From positions 496,001 through 560,000 of the forward strand of contig NZ_CP047209.1 in NCBI RefSeq assembly GCF_030408755.1: 64,000 nucleotides of DNA, written 5' to 3'. Numbering within the stretch: the first letter of the stretch is position 1; each line of letters starts with the position of its first letter. This DNA is from Corynebacterium felinum (lineage in GTDB: Bacteria > Actinomycetota > Actinomycetes > Mycobacteriales > Mycobacteriaceae). Both the position numbers and the translations under genes were made by a program. The notes under the pieces were generated by a model. It was not told the origin of the DNA, searched no databases, and worked only from the letters and a program-made list of their open reading frames with translations. This document shows, in pieces, positions 10,035-18,298 of the stretch.

Positions 10035-10922
10035 TTAGCCTTGGTCGACGATGACAGATTTTTTCTTCATGGTGGACAGGGTGCTGCCCACTGATGCTGT
10101 GATCACGCAGGCAATGGCGATGATGCCGAGGATGCTGAGTTTTTGATTGAGCACAATTATTCCGGCAACTGCGGCGATGGCGGGTTCGAGCGACATGAGG
10201 ATGCTGAATGTGGAATTGGGGATTCGTTTCAGCGCCATAAATTCCAAGGTGAAGGGGATCAGTGAGGAAAGGACAGCGGTGCCGATGACAAGAAGGAGGA
10301 GGCGGGCGTCGAAAAGCACAGCTGTTGCCCCGGGCGCGCCGAAGGGGGCGAGCGTGAGCGCACCGATGAACAGGGCTACGGCAAGGCCTTGGGTGCCGGG
10401 AATGTGTGCGCCGACGCGGGTGCCGAGCACGATGTAGATCGCCCAGAATGTGGCGGCACCGAACGCGGCTGCCACACCGATGATATCGAGGCTGCCCAGC
10501 CCAAGGAAGGTGCGCAATCCGAGCATGCTCACCCCGGCGAGGGCGAGCAGTACCCAGCTGATATCGCGGCTGTTGCGCGAAAGCACTGCGGCGAGAGTCA
10601 GTGGTCCGAGGAATTCGATGGTGACGGCGGTGCTCAGCGGGATGCGGGAGATGGCGGTGTAGAAAAAGCCGTTCATCAGCCCGACGACGATGCCGAAGCC
10701 AAGCCCGTAGGTCCACTGTGTGCGGTTCCAGGTGTGTAGTTTCGGGCGGGTGAGCGCAAGGAGGATGAGAGAGGCGATGAAAAAGCGGGTGAAGGATGTG
10801 GACCAGGTGCCGAGGATGGGGAAGAGGTGGGTGGCGAGCGCGTTGCCGAATTGGAGGGTGGAGCTTGCGCCGATGACCAGCGCGACCCCAGTGAAGGGGT
10901 TCAGGCGGGAGGTGAGGTTCAT
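10035..10922 (-). CDS. DMT-family (EamA/RhtA-like) exporter, copy 1
   Basis: A 295-residue membrane protein with about ten predicted membrane segments arranged as two EamA repeats (VALVIGASSTLQFGNALA in the first; EFMALKRIPNSTFSILMSLEP at the end of the second). RhtA-like members export amino acids such as threonine or homoserine. C. glutamicum has a DMT permease (cg0701) at this position. A paralogue lies at 14082-14999; the two are separated here by the bacteriocin cassette and would otherwise be adjacent on the minus strand. Confidence 0.88.
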   Translation of the reverse strand: MNLTSRLNPFTGVALVIGASSTLQFGNALATHLFPILGTWSTSFTRFFIASLILLALTRPKLHTWNRTQWTYGLGFGIVVGLMNGFFYTAISRIPLSTAVTIEFLGPLTLAAVLSRNSRDISWVLLALAGVSMLGLRTFLGLGSLDIIGVAAAFGAATFWAIYIVLGTRVGAHIPGTQGLAVALFIGALTLAPFGAPGATAVLFDARLLLLVIGTAVLSSLIPFTLEFMALKRIPNSTFSILMSLEPAIAAVAGIIVLNQKLSILGIIAIACVITASVGSTLSTMKKKSVIVDQG

Positions 10923-10973
10923 TTCGTGGGTGGGGGTTGAGAAGTAGTAGCGCTTATATTTAAGCAGTGAGCG

Positions 10974-11036
10974 GCATTTTTTGCTTATCGACGCCGTTTT
11001 TCGTCAATCCGGTTTGCTTGCGGTGGATGTGGGGTT
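10974..11036. repeat. 63-bp direct repeat, copy 1 (left edge of bacteriocin cassette)
   Basis: It matches 14052-14114 at 62 of 63 positions, in the same orientation. It contains GCTTATCGACGCC at 10983-10995. Copy 2 spans the last codons and stop of the second DMT exporter gene, so copy 1 is a displaced 3' end of that gene, standing just upstream of exporter copy 1. Confidence 0.95.
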
Positions 11037-11156
11037 TTGCTGAGCTGCGACGGCAAAAGGGCGAATTCTGTTTCGCGCTGTGACTATTGCCACATGTTTT
11101 TTTCTTTATCTAGGGTACGCTAAAAAATATTGGGCGTTGATGAGGGGAATGTGTAT

Positions 11157-11426
11157 ATGCGCACCTCTAAGTACTCGTTTGAGGTTCTTGTGGGTGCTGG
11201 TGTGTCTTTGCTTGCAGTAGGGGCATGCGGAGGTGTTGAGAGTGGTGTTCTGTGGGGTCATACTCACGGACAGAAGAGTAGTGAAAGTGCCTTTTTGTTG
11301 GTGATCTGCGATGCTGGTCCAAAGGGGAATAAAGCTTCAGTTGGTGTTCCTCGCTGTGCTTATGGGGATATTGGCGACGAGTGCAGCGTGGGCTTGTGTG
11401 GGTTATTCAGGTTCGTGAAGCAGTAG
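11157..11426 (+). CDS. Small secreted peptide, possible degenerate lactococcin-972-like bacteriocin
   Basis: 89 residues from the ATG at 11157, which has AGGGG nine bases upstream. A signal peptide (MRTSKYSFEVLVGAGVSLLA to about residue 24) is followed by GGVESGVLWGHTHG, reminiscent of the Gly-Gly...Trp...Gly start of mature lactococcin 972 family peptides. The rest lacks the Tyr/His pattern of the family. The ORF overlaps the apparent start of the next membrane protein (11311), and this overlap suggests that the bacteriocin end has been lost. Its place before two permease genes and a lactococcin-972-type ATPase gene is the main reason for the call. Confidence 0.4.
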   Translation: MRTSKYSFEVLVGAGVSLLAVGACGGVESGVLWGHTHGQKSSESAFLLVICDAGPKGNKASVGVPRCAYGDIGDECSVGLCGLFRFVKQ

Positions 11427-12310
11427 TTTTTGGAAGTGATAAGAATTATTCGGTGCTGAAGGTTCGTGGTGTTTTAGGTGCAACAGCGGAGAAATCGCAG
11501 GTATATCGTGCGCTTGAGCAGCAGTTGCGTGCACATCAGGCGGCACTGATTATTGATGGAAATGGTGAAGGGCTGCCGGGGATTTTCGTGCTAAATCCGC
11601 ACGGTGTTATCCCATGGTGGCCGGAGGGAAGTGTGGCGGAAGTATCGGATGGTGGGTCGGAAGTATTCCTTTTCCGCAATACTTATTGTGCACAAGCATA
11701 TGAGCGTGTGGGCAGGTGTGCGTTTCTGCCCGCATATAGCCAGGTTGCTGGAGTAATTGACCCGCCACCAGGTGCTGATGATTATCAATTTGCGATGGTG
11801 CCATCGGCACACAGCGTGCTGCATAATTCCACCCTCGTGGTGGTTTCTTCCACACCTAGAGTTGTTGAGAGCATACAGGAAACACTGCGTCAGGCGGGTT
11901 TCAGGGTTGATGTTGATCCTGTGAAACCACTGTGGCTGGAGCTGGTTCATAATCCACTGCTAGTGATTTCATGGGGGTTATTTTCTTTCGGGATGTTCTT
12001 AAGCGCTGTGTATTGGAAGATGTGCAACACAAGGTTCAGCAATGCCATGCGGATCAGGCTAGGGGTGGGGGCAACGTGCGGCAGGCTTATTCGTGAGTAC
12101 ACAGTTCATGCAAGCCCGAGGCTGCTTCTTGGGTCTTTCGGTGGGGTAGGGCTGGCACTGTTTTTGGTGAGAGTAATCAGTGGGGTGGTATTGCCCAGTG
12201 ATATTTTTCTTCCAGTGCTTGTAGCTGCGGTGTTGTCGTTTGTGTTAATGGTGAAAACCTACGCCTTGATGGTGGCGTGGGAGCTGCGGGCGCTGAGGCG
12301 AGGGGGATAG
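11381..12310 (+). CDS. Bacteriocin-associated membrane protein / FtsX-like permease, N-terminus frameshifted
   Basis: 309 residues from a GTG at 11381. The extracellular part (about 25-195, with QVYRALEQQLRAHQAALI) is followed by three or four membrane segments near the C-terminus, as in FtsX/MacB-type permeases of lactococcin-972 loci. No convincing ribosome-binding site precedes the GTG. In another frame, an ATG at 11311 opens a peptide MLVQRGIKLQLVFLAVLMGI (signal/membrane segment) that stops at 11418, exactly where the extracellular part starts in this frame. A +1 shift between 11402 and 11416 would join them. I think the gene is frameshifted, or the shift is a sequence error. Confidence 0.6.
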   Translation: MQRGLVWVIQVREAVVFGSDKNYSVLKVRGVLGATAEKSQVYRALEQQLRAHQAALIIDGNGEGLPGIFVLNPHGVIPWWPEGSVAEVSDGGSEVFLFRNTYCAQAYERVGRCAFLPAYSQVAGVIDPPPGADDYQFAMVPSAHSVLHNSTLVVVSSTPRVVESIQETLRQAGFRVDVDPVKPLWLELVHNPLLVISWGLFSFGMFLSAVYWKMCNTRFSNAMRIRLGVGATCGRLIREYTVHASPRLLLGSFGGVGLALFLVRVISGVVLPSDIFLPVLVAAVLSFVLMVKTYALMVAWELRALRRGG

Positions 12311-12312
12311 CA

Positions 12313-13389
12313 ATGTTGCGGGATATTGTTGGAGGATTCTGGTTGGCGCTGCGTAGGTGGCGTTATAGTGCGAGCGTGGCGTGTATTTGTGGAATGGTCA
12401 CATGTGTGATGGCGCTGATTTTTAGTGATGTGTTAACCCAGGTGGAGGTGTTGCGCGGAGGGGCGAATCTCAGAAAGGCGCAGGCGGTGGTGTTTACTGT
12501 TTTTTATCCGCCAGGGCGGGTGTATGAACCTAGTGGTGAGACTATAGCGATGCTCCAACACAGTATTGATAGCGGTGGTGCATACACGTCGGTGGTGAAT
12601 AATTTAGCGATTGATGAGCCGGATGCCTTTGGGGGTGTGAAAACAATTGCGGTTGTTGGGCAGGAAGCTGTGAAAATGTTTCCTAGCCTTGGTGCAGGGT
12701 GCCAAGCGCCTTGTGTTCTTCGGGGCGCGTCGTTGTCGGAAGAAGATGCGCCTGTGCATTTTCGGGGAATCACTTTTGCTCATGGTGGTTTTTTCGATCG
12801 TGGTGCGGTGTGGTTTGATCCCAAAGCTGCGGGGCTTAATCTTGATTCTTATCAGGTACTTGTGTTCGAGCCGAGTCAGTTGGTGGTTTTTGATGAGTAT
12901 GAGAAAGAGGAGCTGATTTCCAAAACGGTTCTGCTGAATCCCACTGTTGGTGAGATTGAGAGTTTTATTCGTTCTGTTTCTCAAGGTTCGTTGTATGCAA
13001 TTCCGAGCGCTGTGGCTCAGAAGCAGCCAGAGCGTTTTGATAGCGTGATGGTTCGGGCAGCGTTGTATATTCTGGCGCTTTCAGCTTTTAGCGTGCTTGC
13101 GGTGTGTGTCTACGGTTTGGTGACAAGGGAAATAATTAGCCAGGAAGCGCGGGCATTTTTTATCAGACGTTTGTGTGGGGCACCCGCGCAGCGCTTGAGT
13201 GTTCGGATTCTTGCTTTCTTGTCTGTGTCTACGCTTGTAGTCCCGCTCAGTGCGTGTGTGGTGTTGTGGTTTGTGGGGCCGCCGGTTGCTAGTGGTGCGA
13301 AGGTAATGGTGGGGGTTGTGGCGTTGGCGTATGTGGGGTTTTCTGTTAGCGCGGTGCGTGCAAGCAGATGTGAGGCAGGTGTGGTGTGA
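12313..13389 (+). CDS. FtsX-like ABC permease of the bacteriocin cassette
   Basis: 358 residues from the ATG at 12313 (GAGGGGG just upstream); the ORF extension to 12277 overlaps the gene before it and adds no similarity. It has an N-terminal membrane segment (VACICGMVTCVMALIFSDV), an extracellular domain of ~200 residues and three C-terminal membrane segments (ALYILALSAFSVLAVCVYGL onward), the MacB/FtsX layout. With the preceding gene it adds up to the size of one bacteriocin-associated integral membrane protein (~680 residues), so the pair may be a natural split of that protein or a heterodimeric permease. Confidence 0.6.
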   Translation: MLRDIVGGFWLALRRWRYSASVACICGMVTCVMALIFSDVLTQVEVLRGGANLRKAQAVVFTVFYPPGRVYEPSGETIAMLQHSIDSGGAYTSVVNNLAIDEPDAFGGVKTIAVVGQEAVKMFPSLGAGCQAPCVLRGASLSEEDAPVHFRGITFAHGGFFDRGAVWFDPKAAGLNLDSYQVLVFEPSQLVVFDEYEKEELISKTVLLNPTVGEIESFIRSVSQGSLYAIPSAVAQKQPERFDSVMVRAALYILALSAFSVLAVCVYGLVTREIISQEARAFFIRRLCGAPAQRLSVRILAFLSVSTLVVPLSACVVLWFVGPPVASGAKVMVGVVALAYVGFSVSAVRASRCEAGVV

Positions 13390-14048
13390 ATTTTCTGTTG
13401 GAGATGAAAAATGTGAGCTACCGGTACCGTTTAAAAAATGAAACGGTAGTGGCGTTGAAGGATTTTTCTTTCGCGTTGTCTCCTGGGGAGATGGTTGCGC
13501 TGATGGGTCCTTCGGGTTCGGGTAAATCAACGGCGCTTCTTATCGCTGCACTGTTGCGTCCGGATTATACTGGTGAGCTGCTTATTGGTGGAAAGCCGGT
13601 GCCGAGTTCGGAAAGGGACAAGGCGGTGTTGCGTCATTCGTTTTTTGGTTGTGTTTTTCAGCATTATGCGGTGATTGAGGATGCGCCTGTGTGGGAAAAT
13701 GTTGCTCTCCCGCTGGAGTATGCTCCGCGTAGGTTGTCGCGGCGGCAGCGTCGTCGGCGCGCTGTAGAGGAGTTAGCGAAGTACGGTATTGAGGATCTAG
13801 CGGATCGGCAGGTTGCGCGGTTGTCGGGTGGGCAGCGTCAGCGCGTGGCTATTGCGCGTGCAACGATTAATGATCCGCAGGTGATTGTGGCGGATGAGCC
13901 TACGGCGGCGTTGGATGAGGTTGCTTGCGATACGATCATGCGGGTTTTTGGTGCTGTGCGTGATCATCATCGTGGCATTGTGATTGCTACGCATGATCCG
14001 CGGGTGGCTCAACAGTGTGACAGGATTGTTTATCTGCGCTCTTCTTGA
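13386..14048 (+). CDS. ABC transporter ATPase, lactococcin-972 export group
   Basis: 220-residue ATPase with Walker A GPSGSGKST (about 40-48), signature LSGGQRQR, Walker B VIVADEP and an ATHDPRV switch His. It is short and MacB/LolD-like, as are the ATPases of lactococcin-972 loci. The GTG start overlaps the permease TGA (GTGA), so it is coupled to that gene. It probably powers the two FtsX-like proteins, to move or to resist a bacteriocin. It appears intact, unlike the front of the cassette. Confidence 0.8.
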   Translation: MNFLLEMKNVSYRYRLKNETVVALKDFSFALSPGEMVALMGPSGSGKSTALLIAALLRPDYTGELLIGGKPVPSSERDKAVLRHSFFGCVFQHYAVIEDAPVWENVALPLEYAPRRLSRRQRRRRAVEELAKYGIEDLADRQVARLSGGQRQRVAIARATINDPQVIVADEPTAALDEVACDTIMRVFGAVRDHHRGIVIATHDPRVAQQCDRIVYLRSS

Positions 14049-14051
14049 TGT

Positions 14052-14114
14052 GCATTTTTTGCTTATCGACGCCGTTTTTCGTCAATCCCGTTTGCTTGCG
14101 GTGGATGTGGGGTT
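14052..14114. repeat. 63-bp direct repeat, copy 2 (right edge of bacteriocin cassette)
   Basis: 62/63 identical to 10974-11036. It starts four bases after the ATPase stop and covers the last 10 codons and stop of the DMT exporter gene plus 30 downstream bases. It contains GCTTATCGACGCC at 14061-14073. Confidence 0.95.
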
Positions 14115-14999
14115 GGTGTTTTTGCGGCGTGCTCGTGCGCTTAGGGTGGTGCCGATGGATGCGGACATGACGCAGGCGATGGCGAGGGTGCCGTGGCTGG
14201 AGATGGGTTGGTTGAGTAGGAGGAATCCGAGGGTGGCGGCTGCGGCTGGTTCGAGTGACATGAGGATGCCGAAGGTGTGGGAGGGGAGGATTTTGAGTGC
14301 GTAGAATTCGAGGGAGTAGGGGATTAAAGAGCCGAAGAGGGCGGTGCCAAATGCGGTGGTGAAAAGTGTGGGGGTGGTGATGAAGTCGGGGGTGTGGGCG
14401 AGTGCGGCGGGCATGGTGGGGAGTGCGCCGATGAGCATGGCTATGCCGAGCCCGCCGGTGCCAGGTACGTGGGCGCCGACGGTGGCGGAGGTGAGAATGT
14501 AGAGTGCCCAGAAGAAGGCGGCGGCGAGGATGAATGCGACGCCGTGGAGGTTGAGGGAGTGGGTGGAGGTGAGTGCTTCGAGTCCGAATAGTCCGATGCC
14601 AAGTAGGGCGAGGGTGACCCATAGGTAGTCTTTGAGGTTTTTGGATAGGAGTGCAGCGAGGGTGAGGGGGCCGATGAATTCAATGGTGACAGCGGTGCCG
14701 AGGGGGAGTTTGTCGATGCCGGCGTAGAAGAATGTGTTCATCAGTCCCATGGCGATGCCGAAGCGGATGATGTAGATCCATTGTTGTTTTGACCATGCGG
14801 TGAGTGTGGGGCGGGTGATGGCGAGGATGACGAGCCCAGCGATGCTCAGACGCAGCGAGGTGGTGGCGAAGGGGCCTACGTGTGGGAATAGGGTGGTGGC
14901 GTATGCGGCCCCGAATTGGAGGGAGCATACGGAACCAAGCACGCAGAAGATTCCCATGAAGGGGGAGTGCAGCAGGCTGGGGGTTTTCATGGGGTTCAT
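14082..14999 (-). CDS. DMT-family (EamA/RhtA-like) exporter, copy 2
   Basis: A 305-residue paralogue of the exporter at 10035-10922, again with two EamA repeats and about ten membrane segments (ILGSVCSLQFG-like first helix, EFIGPLTLAALLSKNLKDY, FYALKILPSHTFGILMSLEP). It ends in a short basic tail whose coding sequence lies within the 63-bp repeat. It is divergent from the LysR gene across a short AT-rich gap (15000-15091), the usual arrangement for a LysR regulator and its target. Confidence 0.88.
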   Translation of the reverse strand: MNPMKTPSLLHSPFMGIFCVLGSVCSLQFGAAYATTLFPHVGPFATTSLRLSIAGLVILAITRPTLTAWSKQQWIYIIRFGIAMGLMNTFFYAGIDKLPLGTAVTIEFIGPLTLAALLSKNLKDYLWVTLALLGIGLFGLEALTSTHSLNLHGVAFILAAAFFWALYILTSATVGAHVPGTGGLGIAMLIGALPTMPAALAHTPDFITTPTLFTTAFGTALFGSLIPYSLEFYALKILPSHTFGILMSLEPAAAATLGFLLLNQPISSHGTLAIACVMSASIGTTLSARARRKNTNPTSTASKRD

Positions 15000-15091
15000 T
15001 ATGGGCCGGAAAAATCTGTTAGTCTAGCAAAAAATTCTGGCAATAATTCTTTAGAAAAACTTAACTTTTTGTGTGTGGGAGGGCAGTAGCC

Positions 15092-16006
15092 GTGGCGCGT
15101 GTGCATCGGGCGAATCTTCACAATCTCAACCGGCTGCGCATGTTGTGTGAGCTGAGGCGTTTAAAAACGATGAGCGAAGTTGCCCAAGTTTTTCTCATGA
15201 CCCACTCGGCGGTCTCCCAGCAACTATCGCAGCTGGAGAAAGAAGTCGGCTACAAGCTGTTGGAAAAAGATGGGCGCGGGGTGCGGTTGAATGACCGGGG
15301 TGAGATTCTTGCCGATTACGCTGGGAAAATTCTTGCTCTTGCCGATGAGGCGCAAGCCGCGCTGAAGGATCGCCGGGATGTTACTGGTGTGCTGAAAGTG
15401 GCGACTTTCCAATCCGCGCTGGTCGGGCTGGTGCCCGACACGTTGCGTGTGCTTGATTCTGAATACCCTGACCTGCATCTTGAGTGTGTTCAGTGCGATG
15501 TTTCGGATGGTATTGCGGAGCTTTTGAGTCACCGCGTCGATATTGTTATCGGTGAAGAATTGCCGTTTGCGCCCACCATTGATAGTCCCAGCATTCACCG
15601 GCTTGATCTCTACCGCGAACCCATGGTTCTTGCTGCCCCCGCGCACGGTCGGTGGCGTTTCCCGGGCAGCTTTGAGCAGCTTGCTGCAAGCAGATTTTTG
15701 CTTAACCCTGCCGGCACTATTGCTGGGCATTGGGAGCGAAACTTTTGCCTCGCCCAAGGCTTCGTGCCCACCGTGGTGGTGGAATCGCCGGACCCTTTGG
15801 TGCAGCTTAATCTTGTGCGCCAAGGAGTAGGGGTGGCGTTGCTGCCGTCGCTTGTGCTTGGTTCGGTGGAAGGTCTGGATAACGTGGATATCATTCCGCT
15901 GCCTGGTAATCCCCAGCGTGTGCTGTTTACTGCGGTGCGGATTGGGCGCGAAGACCATCCCGCAATCCACGCTTTACGACGCGCACTCCATGCAGCCCGC
16001 CCCTAA
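15092..16006 (+). CDS. LysR-family transcriptional regulator
   Basis: 304 residues from the GTG at 15092, with GGGAGG about ten bases upstream (a GTG at 15071 in the same frame would have no ribosome-binding site). An N-terminal winged helix-turn-helix (MSEVAQVFLMTHSAVSQQLS, about residues 23-42) is followed by an effector domain with periplasmic-binding-protein fold. It probably controls the divergent DMT exporter gene. C. glutamicum has a regulator gene (cg0702) in the same place before guaA. Confidence 0.85.
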   Translation: MARVHRANLHNLNRLRMLCELRRLKTMSEVAQVFLMTHSAVSQQLSQLEKEVGYKLLEKDGRGVRLNDRGEILADYAGKILALADEAQAALKDRRDVTGVLKVATFQSALVGLVPDTLRVLDSEYPDLHLECVQCDVSDGIAELLSHRVDIVIGEELPFAPTIDSPSIHRLDLYREPMVLAAPAHGRWRFPGSFEQLAASRFLLNPAGTIAGHWERNFCLAQGFVPTVVVESPDPLVQLNLVRQGVGVALLPSLVLGSVEGLDNVDIIPLPGNPQRVLFTAVRIGREDHPAIHALRRALHAARP

Positions 16007-16040
16007 CCTCTTGTCCCCGCTTTATATCCCACAAAGGCTT

Positions 16041-16085
16041 TTATACCAATTTATCCACAAAAACGTCATTTATATCAATTTATAC
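16041..16085. promoter_or_regulatory. Two direct repeats before the AAA ATPase gene (operator-like)
   Basis: TTATACCAATTTATCC (16041-16056) and TTATATCAATTTATAC (16070-16085) lie 29 bases apart, the second ending 8 bases before the GTG start. They look like a pair of protein-binding sites overlapping the promoter, possibly autoregulatory. Confidence 0.35.
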
Positions 16086-16093
16086 TTGGATGT

Positions 16094-17209
16094 GTGAAGA
16101 ATCCTTTTCGTCCAAGCTTTGGCCTTAACCCCAATATTCTCGCAGGTCGGGCAGGATTGTTGCGCGGTTTTTCTCTCGCCTTTGCTGAGGGGATTGGTGC
16201 GCCGTTGCGAGTTTCCCTTCTTTCTGGCCCGAGGGGAACGGGGAAAACGGTGATGCTTCATCACATTGAGTCACTGGCTCGGGAACAAGGGTGGATTGTG
16301 CTGCGCGCCTTTCCGCGCGCGGGCATGATCGACAATCTTATCGACCCCACGATAGCTAACGCGCTCGCGGAACTCGACACCACCAGCATCCCTTTGACAC
16401 GGCGGATTTCGGGTGTGTCCGTTGGAGGTTTTTCACTGAACACTGAAATGGTCACCGCACCGCAGTCACGAAAAACGCTCAATACGCAGCTTCGTGCACT
16501 TAGCCACGCAGTATCTAAGCACGGTGCAGGAATCCTCATTTCGCTTGACGAAGTGCAATCTGCTCAGGTTGAGGAACTTGCAGAGCTTGCCACAGCTATC
16601 CAGGACCTTATCCGCGATGAATGCGACATTGCCTTCGCCGCCGCAGGGCTGCCTGAAGGGATATATGCGCTCCTCGACCACCCTGGAACCACCTTCCTCA
16701 GGCGTGCGGAACACATTCAGCTGGGGAAACTGTCGAGTGAAGATGTGAAAACCTCCTTCGTGGAAACCATTACGTCAGCTGGACGTGAAGTGACGAAGGA
16801 CGCTGTCGAAGAAGCGACACGAATCATACGCGGCTACCCCTACCTTCTTCAGGTGGTGGGCTCATTAGCGTGGGCTGCAGCCAGCCTCGAAAACTCCACC
16901 ACAGTCGAGCTTTCCCACGTACACTCAATTGCGGATGACGCCCAATTGCGTATGAAAACCCATGTACACCAGCCGGCACTGCGAAAAGTGCCAGAGAGTC
17001 AGCGCAACTTCCTTCACGCTATGGCGGAAGTGGCAGACGGGGAGACAGCCCGCATTAAAGACATTGCGCAACACCTCAATACCACGACCAGTGCGCTTTC
17101 CGCTCGCCGTCGCGCACTACTGGAATCGGGGATCATCACCGCCCCGAAACGTGGCGAGCTAGAATTCAGCCTCCCCTATTTGAAGGAGTACCTTCAAAGT
17201 GACTACTAG
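16094..17209 (+). CDS. AAA+ ATPase with C-terminal winged helix
   Basis: 371 residues from a GTG. Walker A is GPRGTGKT (about 44-51), Walker B is ILISLDEVQ (about 150-158), and a sensor region with FAAAGLPEGI follows. The C-terminus (about 290-371) is a predicted winged helix-turn-helix (IKDIAQHLNTTTSALSARRR). This is the layout of ORC/Cdc6-like and 'archaeal' ATPases often found near mobile DNA, so a DNA-binding role is likely. The exact job is unknown. It opens the accessory block between LysR and guaA. Confidence 0.65.
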   Translation: MKNPFRPSFGLNPNILAGRAGLLRGFSLAFAEGIGAPLRVSLLSGPRGTGKTVMLHHIESLAREQGWIVLRAFPRAGMIDNLIDPTIANALAELDTTSIPLTRRISGVSVGGFSLNTEMVTAPQSRKTLNTQLRALSHAVSKHGAGILISLDEVQSAQVEELAELATAIQDLIRDECDIAFAAAGLPEGIYALLDHPGTTFLRRAEHIQLGKLSSEDVKTSFVETITSAGREVTKDAVEEATRIIRGYPYLLQVVGSLAWAAASLENSTTVELSHVHSIADDAQLRMKTHVHQPALRKVPESQRNFLHAMAEVADGETARIKDIAQHLNTTTSALSARRRALLESGIITAPKRGELEFSLPYLKEYLQSDY

Positions 17210-17270
17210 CTTTTAACGCCACCAAGGAAAGAAAAGGTAGAGCACTGATGGGCTATATGAGGAAGAAAAC

Positions 17271-17993
17271 TTGGTTGTGCCGGTAGAACTTGAACGTTTC
17301 TTGGCTAACAAACTCAGCTTTGGGCAGTGCGCTAGTTGGGCAGTGTGGAAACTAGGAAGCAGTGATCATTCGCGCTACGCCCCAGAGCCGTTAGTTGCGC
17401 CAGATTTCCACCTGAACGTGGCTGTGGCACAACTGAATGCATTTTCTACCACGGAAGAATTAGCTGATTTACACACCGATGTGGTGCTGGTGGCACTGAA
17501 TTTTGCACAACGTGACGGCGCAACTAAGCAGGCTATCGATGGATTATCATTTCATGCTTTCCATGAGGAGACGACTACCACTAGCGATTACCGCCTGCGC
17601 GACATCTGCCTTGGCACGCGCTTATGGGGTGCTTACATCACGGATTTAGTGAAATTCGATGGGGATTGTGTAAAACCAATACGGGATTCACAAGCTTCCA
17701 ACATTAAAAAGATGCTGCGTAACCGTGATTTTCTCATGGTTCAAGTACGTGGGCTGTGCAAAGAGCTAAGGCAGCTTGGTTGCACAAACCCCACGATCAT
17801 TGCCTTAGGGAATGATGTTTACGACTCATTGAAAGATCAGCGCTACGGGGAATGTATGACACTGCTGCGTGAGGCTTTGGGGGAAGAAACAAAGCTTTTG
17901 AAAGTGACTCACTATTCCAAAGCCACGGGTATTAGTCACAGCGATTATGTTGCTCGGGTATATCAAGAACTACGCGACCAAGCGTTTTTCTAG
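17271..17993 (+). CDS. Uracil-DNA-glycosylase-superfamily-like protein
   Basis: 240 residues from a TTG at 17271 with GAGGAAG seven bases upstream (a GTG at 17277 is the alternative). Segments LSFHAFHEE, RLRDICLGTRLWGAYITDLVKF, KELRQLGCTNPTIIALGNDVY and VTHYS follow the order seen in distant uracil-DNA glycosylase relatives, where a G-A-Y-x-T-D-x-x-K block and a late His near the binding pocket are typical. This is motif-level resemblance only; activity is not implied. It follows the ATPase gene by 61 bases and may be co-expressed with it. Confidence 0.45.
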   Translation: MVVPVELERFLANKLSFGQCASWAVWKLGSSDHSRYAPEPLVAPDFHLNVAVAQLNAFSTTEELADLHTDVVLVALNFAQRDGATKQAIDGLSFHAFHEETTTTSDYRLRDICLGTRLWGAYITDLVKFDGDCVKPIRDSQASNIKKMLRNRDFLMVQVRGLCKELRQLGCTNPTIIALGNDVYDSLKDQRYGECMTLLREALGEETKLLKVTHYSKATGISHSDYVARVYQELRDQAFF

Positions 17994-18298
17994 GCAGTGG
18001 GGTATCCCTGAGGTGCCCTTAGAATATTGCGTTTCCAACTCACCATTGGGAGCTTGCCTGCTTGTGCCTTGAACTATCGGTTTAGGCCGAGGGCTGCATG
18101 GGCTGCCCCAACTCTTTAGATCCTTCGTGAAATGCCTGCCTTCCAAGTCTATTCAGCTGTCTTTTAACTGGTCAGCCACTTTTTTACGTGCTCTTGCCGT
18201 GGGGTATGGCATTGGATGATGGCAGTCCGATAGTCCAGATTGCTATCGTGGATACTGAAGTAATCTCAAGTAACCAACCAAGTTCGGAGAAGTTCCAC
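17994..18298. other. 305-base gap without a recognisable gene
   Basis: Between the glycosylase-like gene and the phospholipase gene. I see no repeat, hairpin terminator or coding remnant that I can name. The last bases supply GGAGAAG for the phospholipase start. Confidence 0.5.

Noticed and set aside
10974..14114. The 63-bp repeats as IS or transposon ends
   Set aside because: They are direct, not inverted, contain native exporter coding sequence, and no transposase lies between them.
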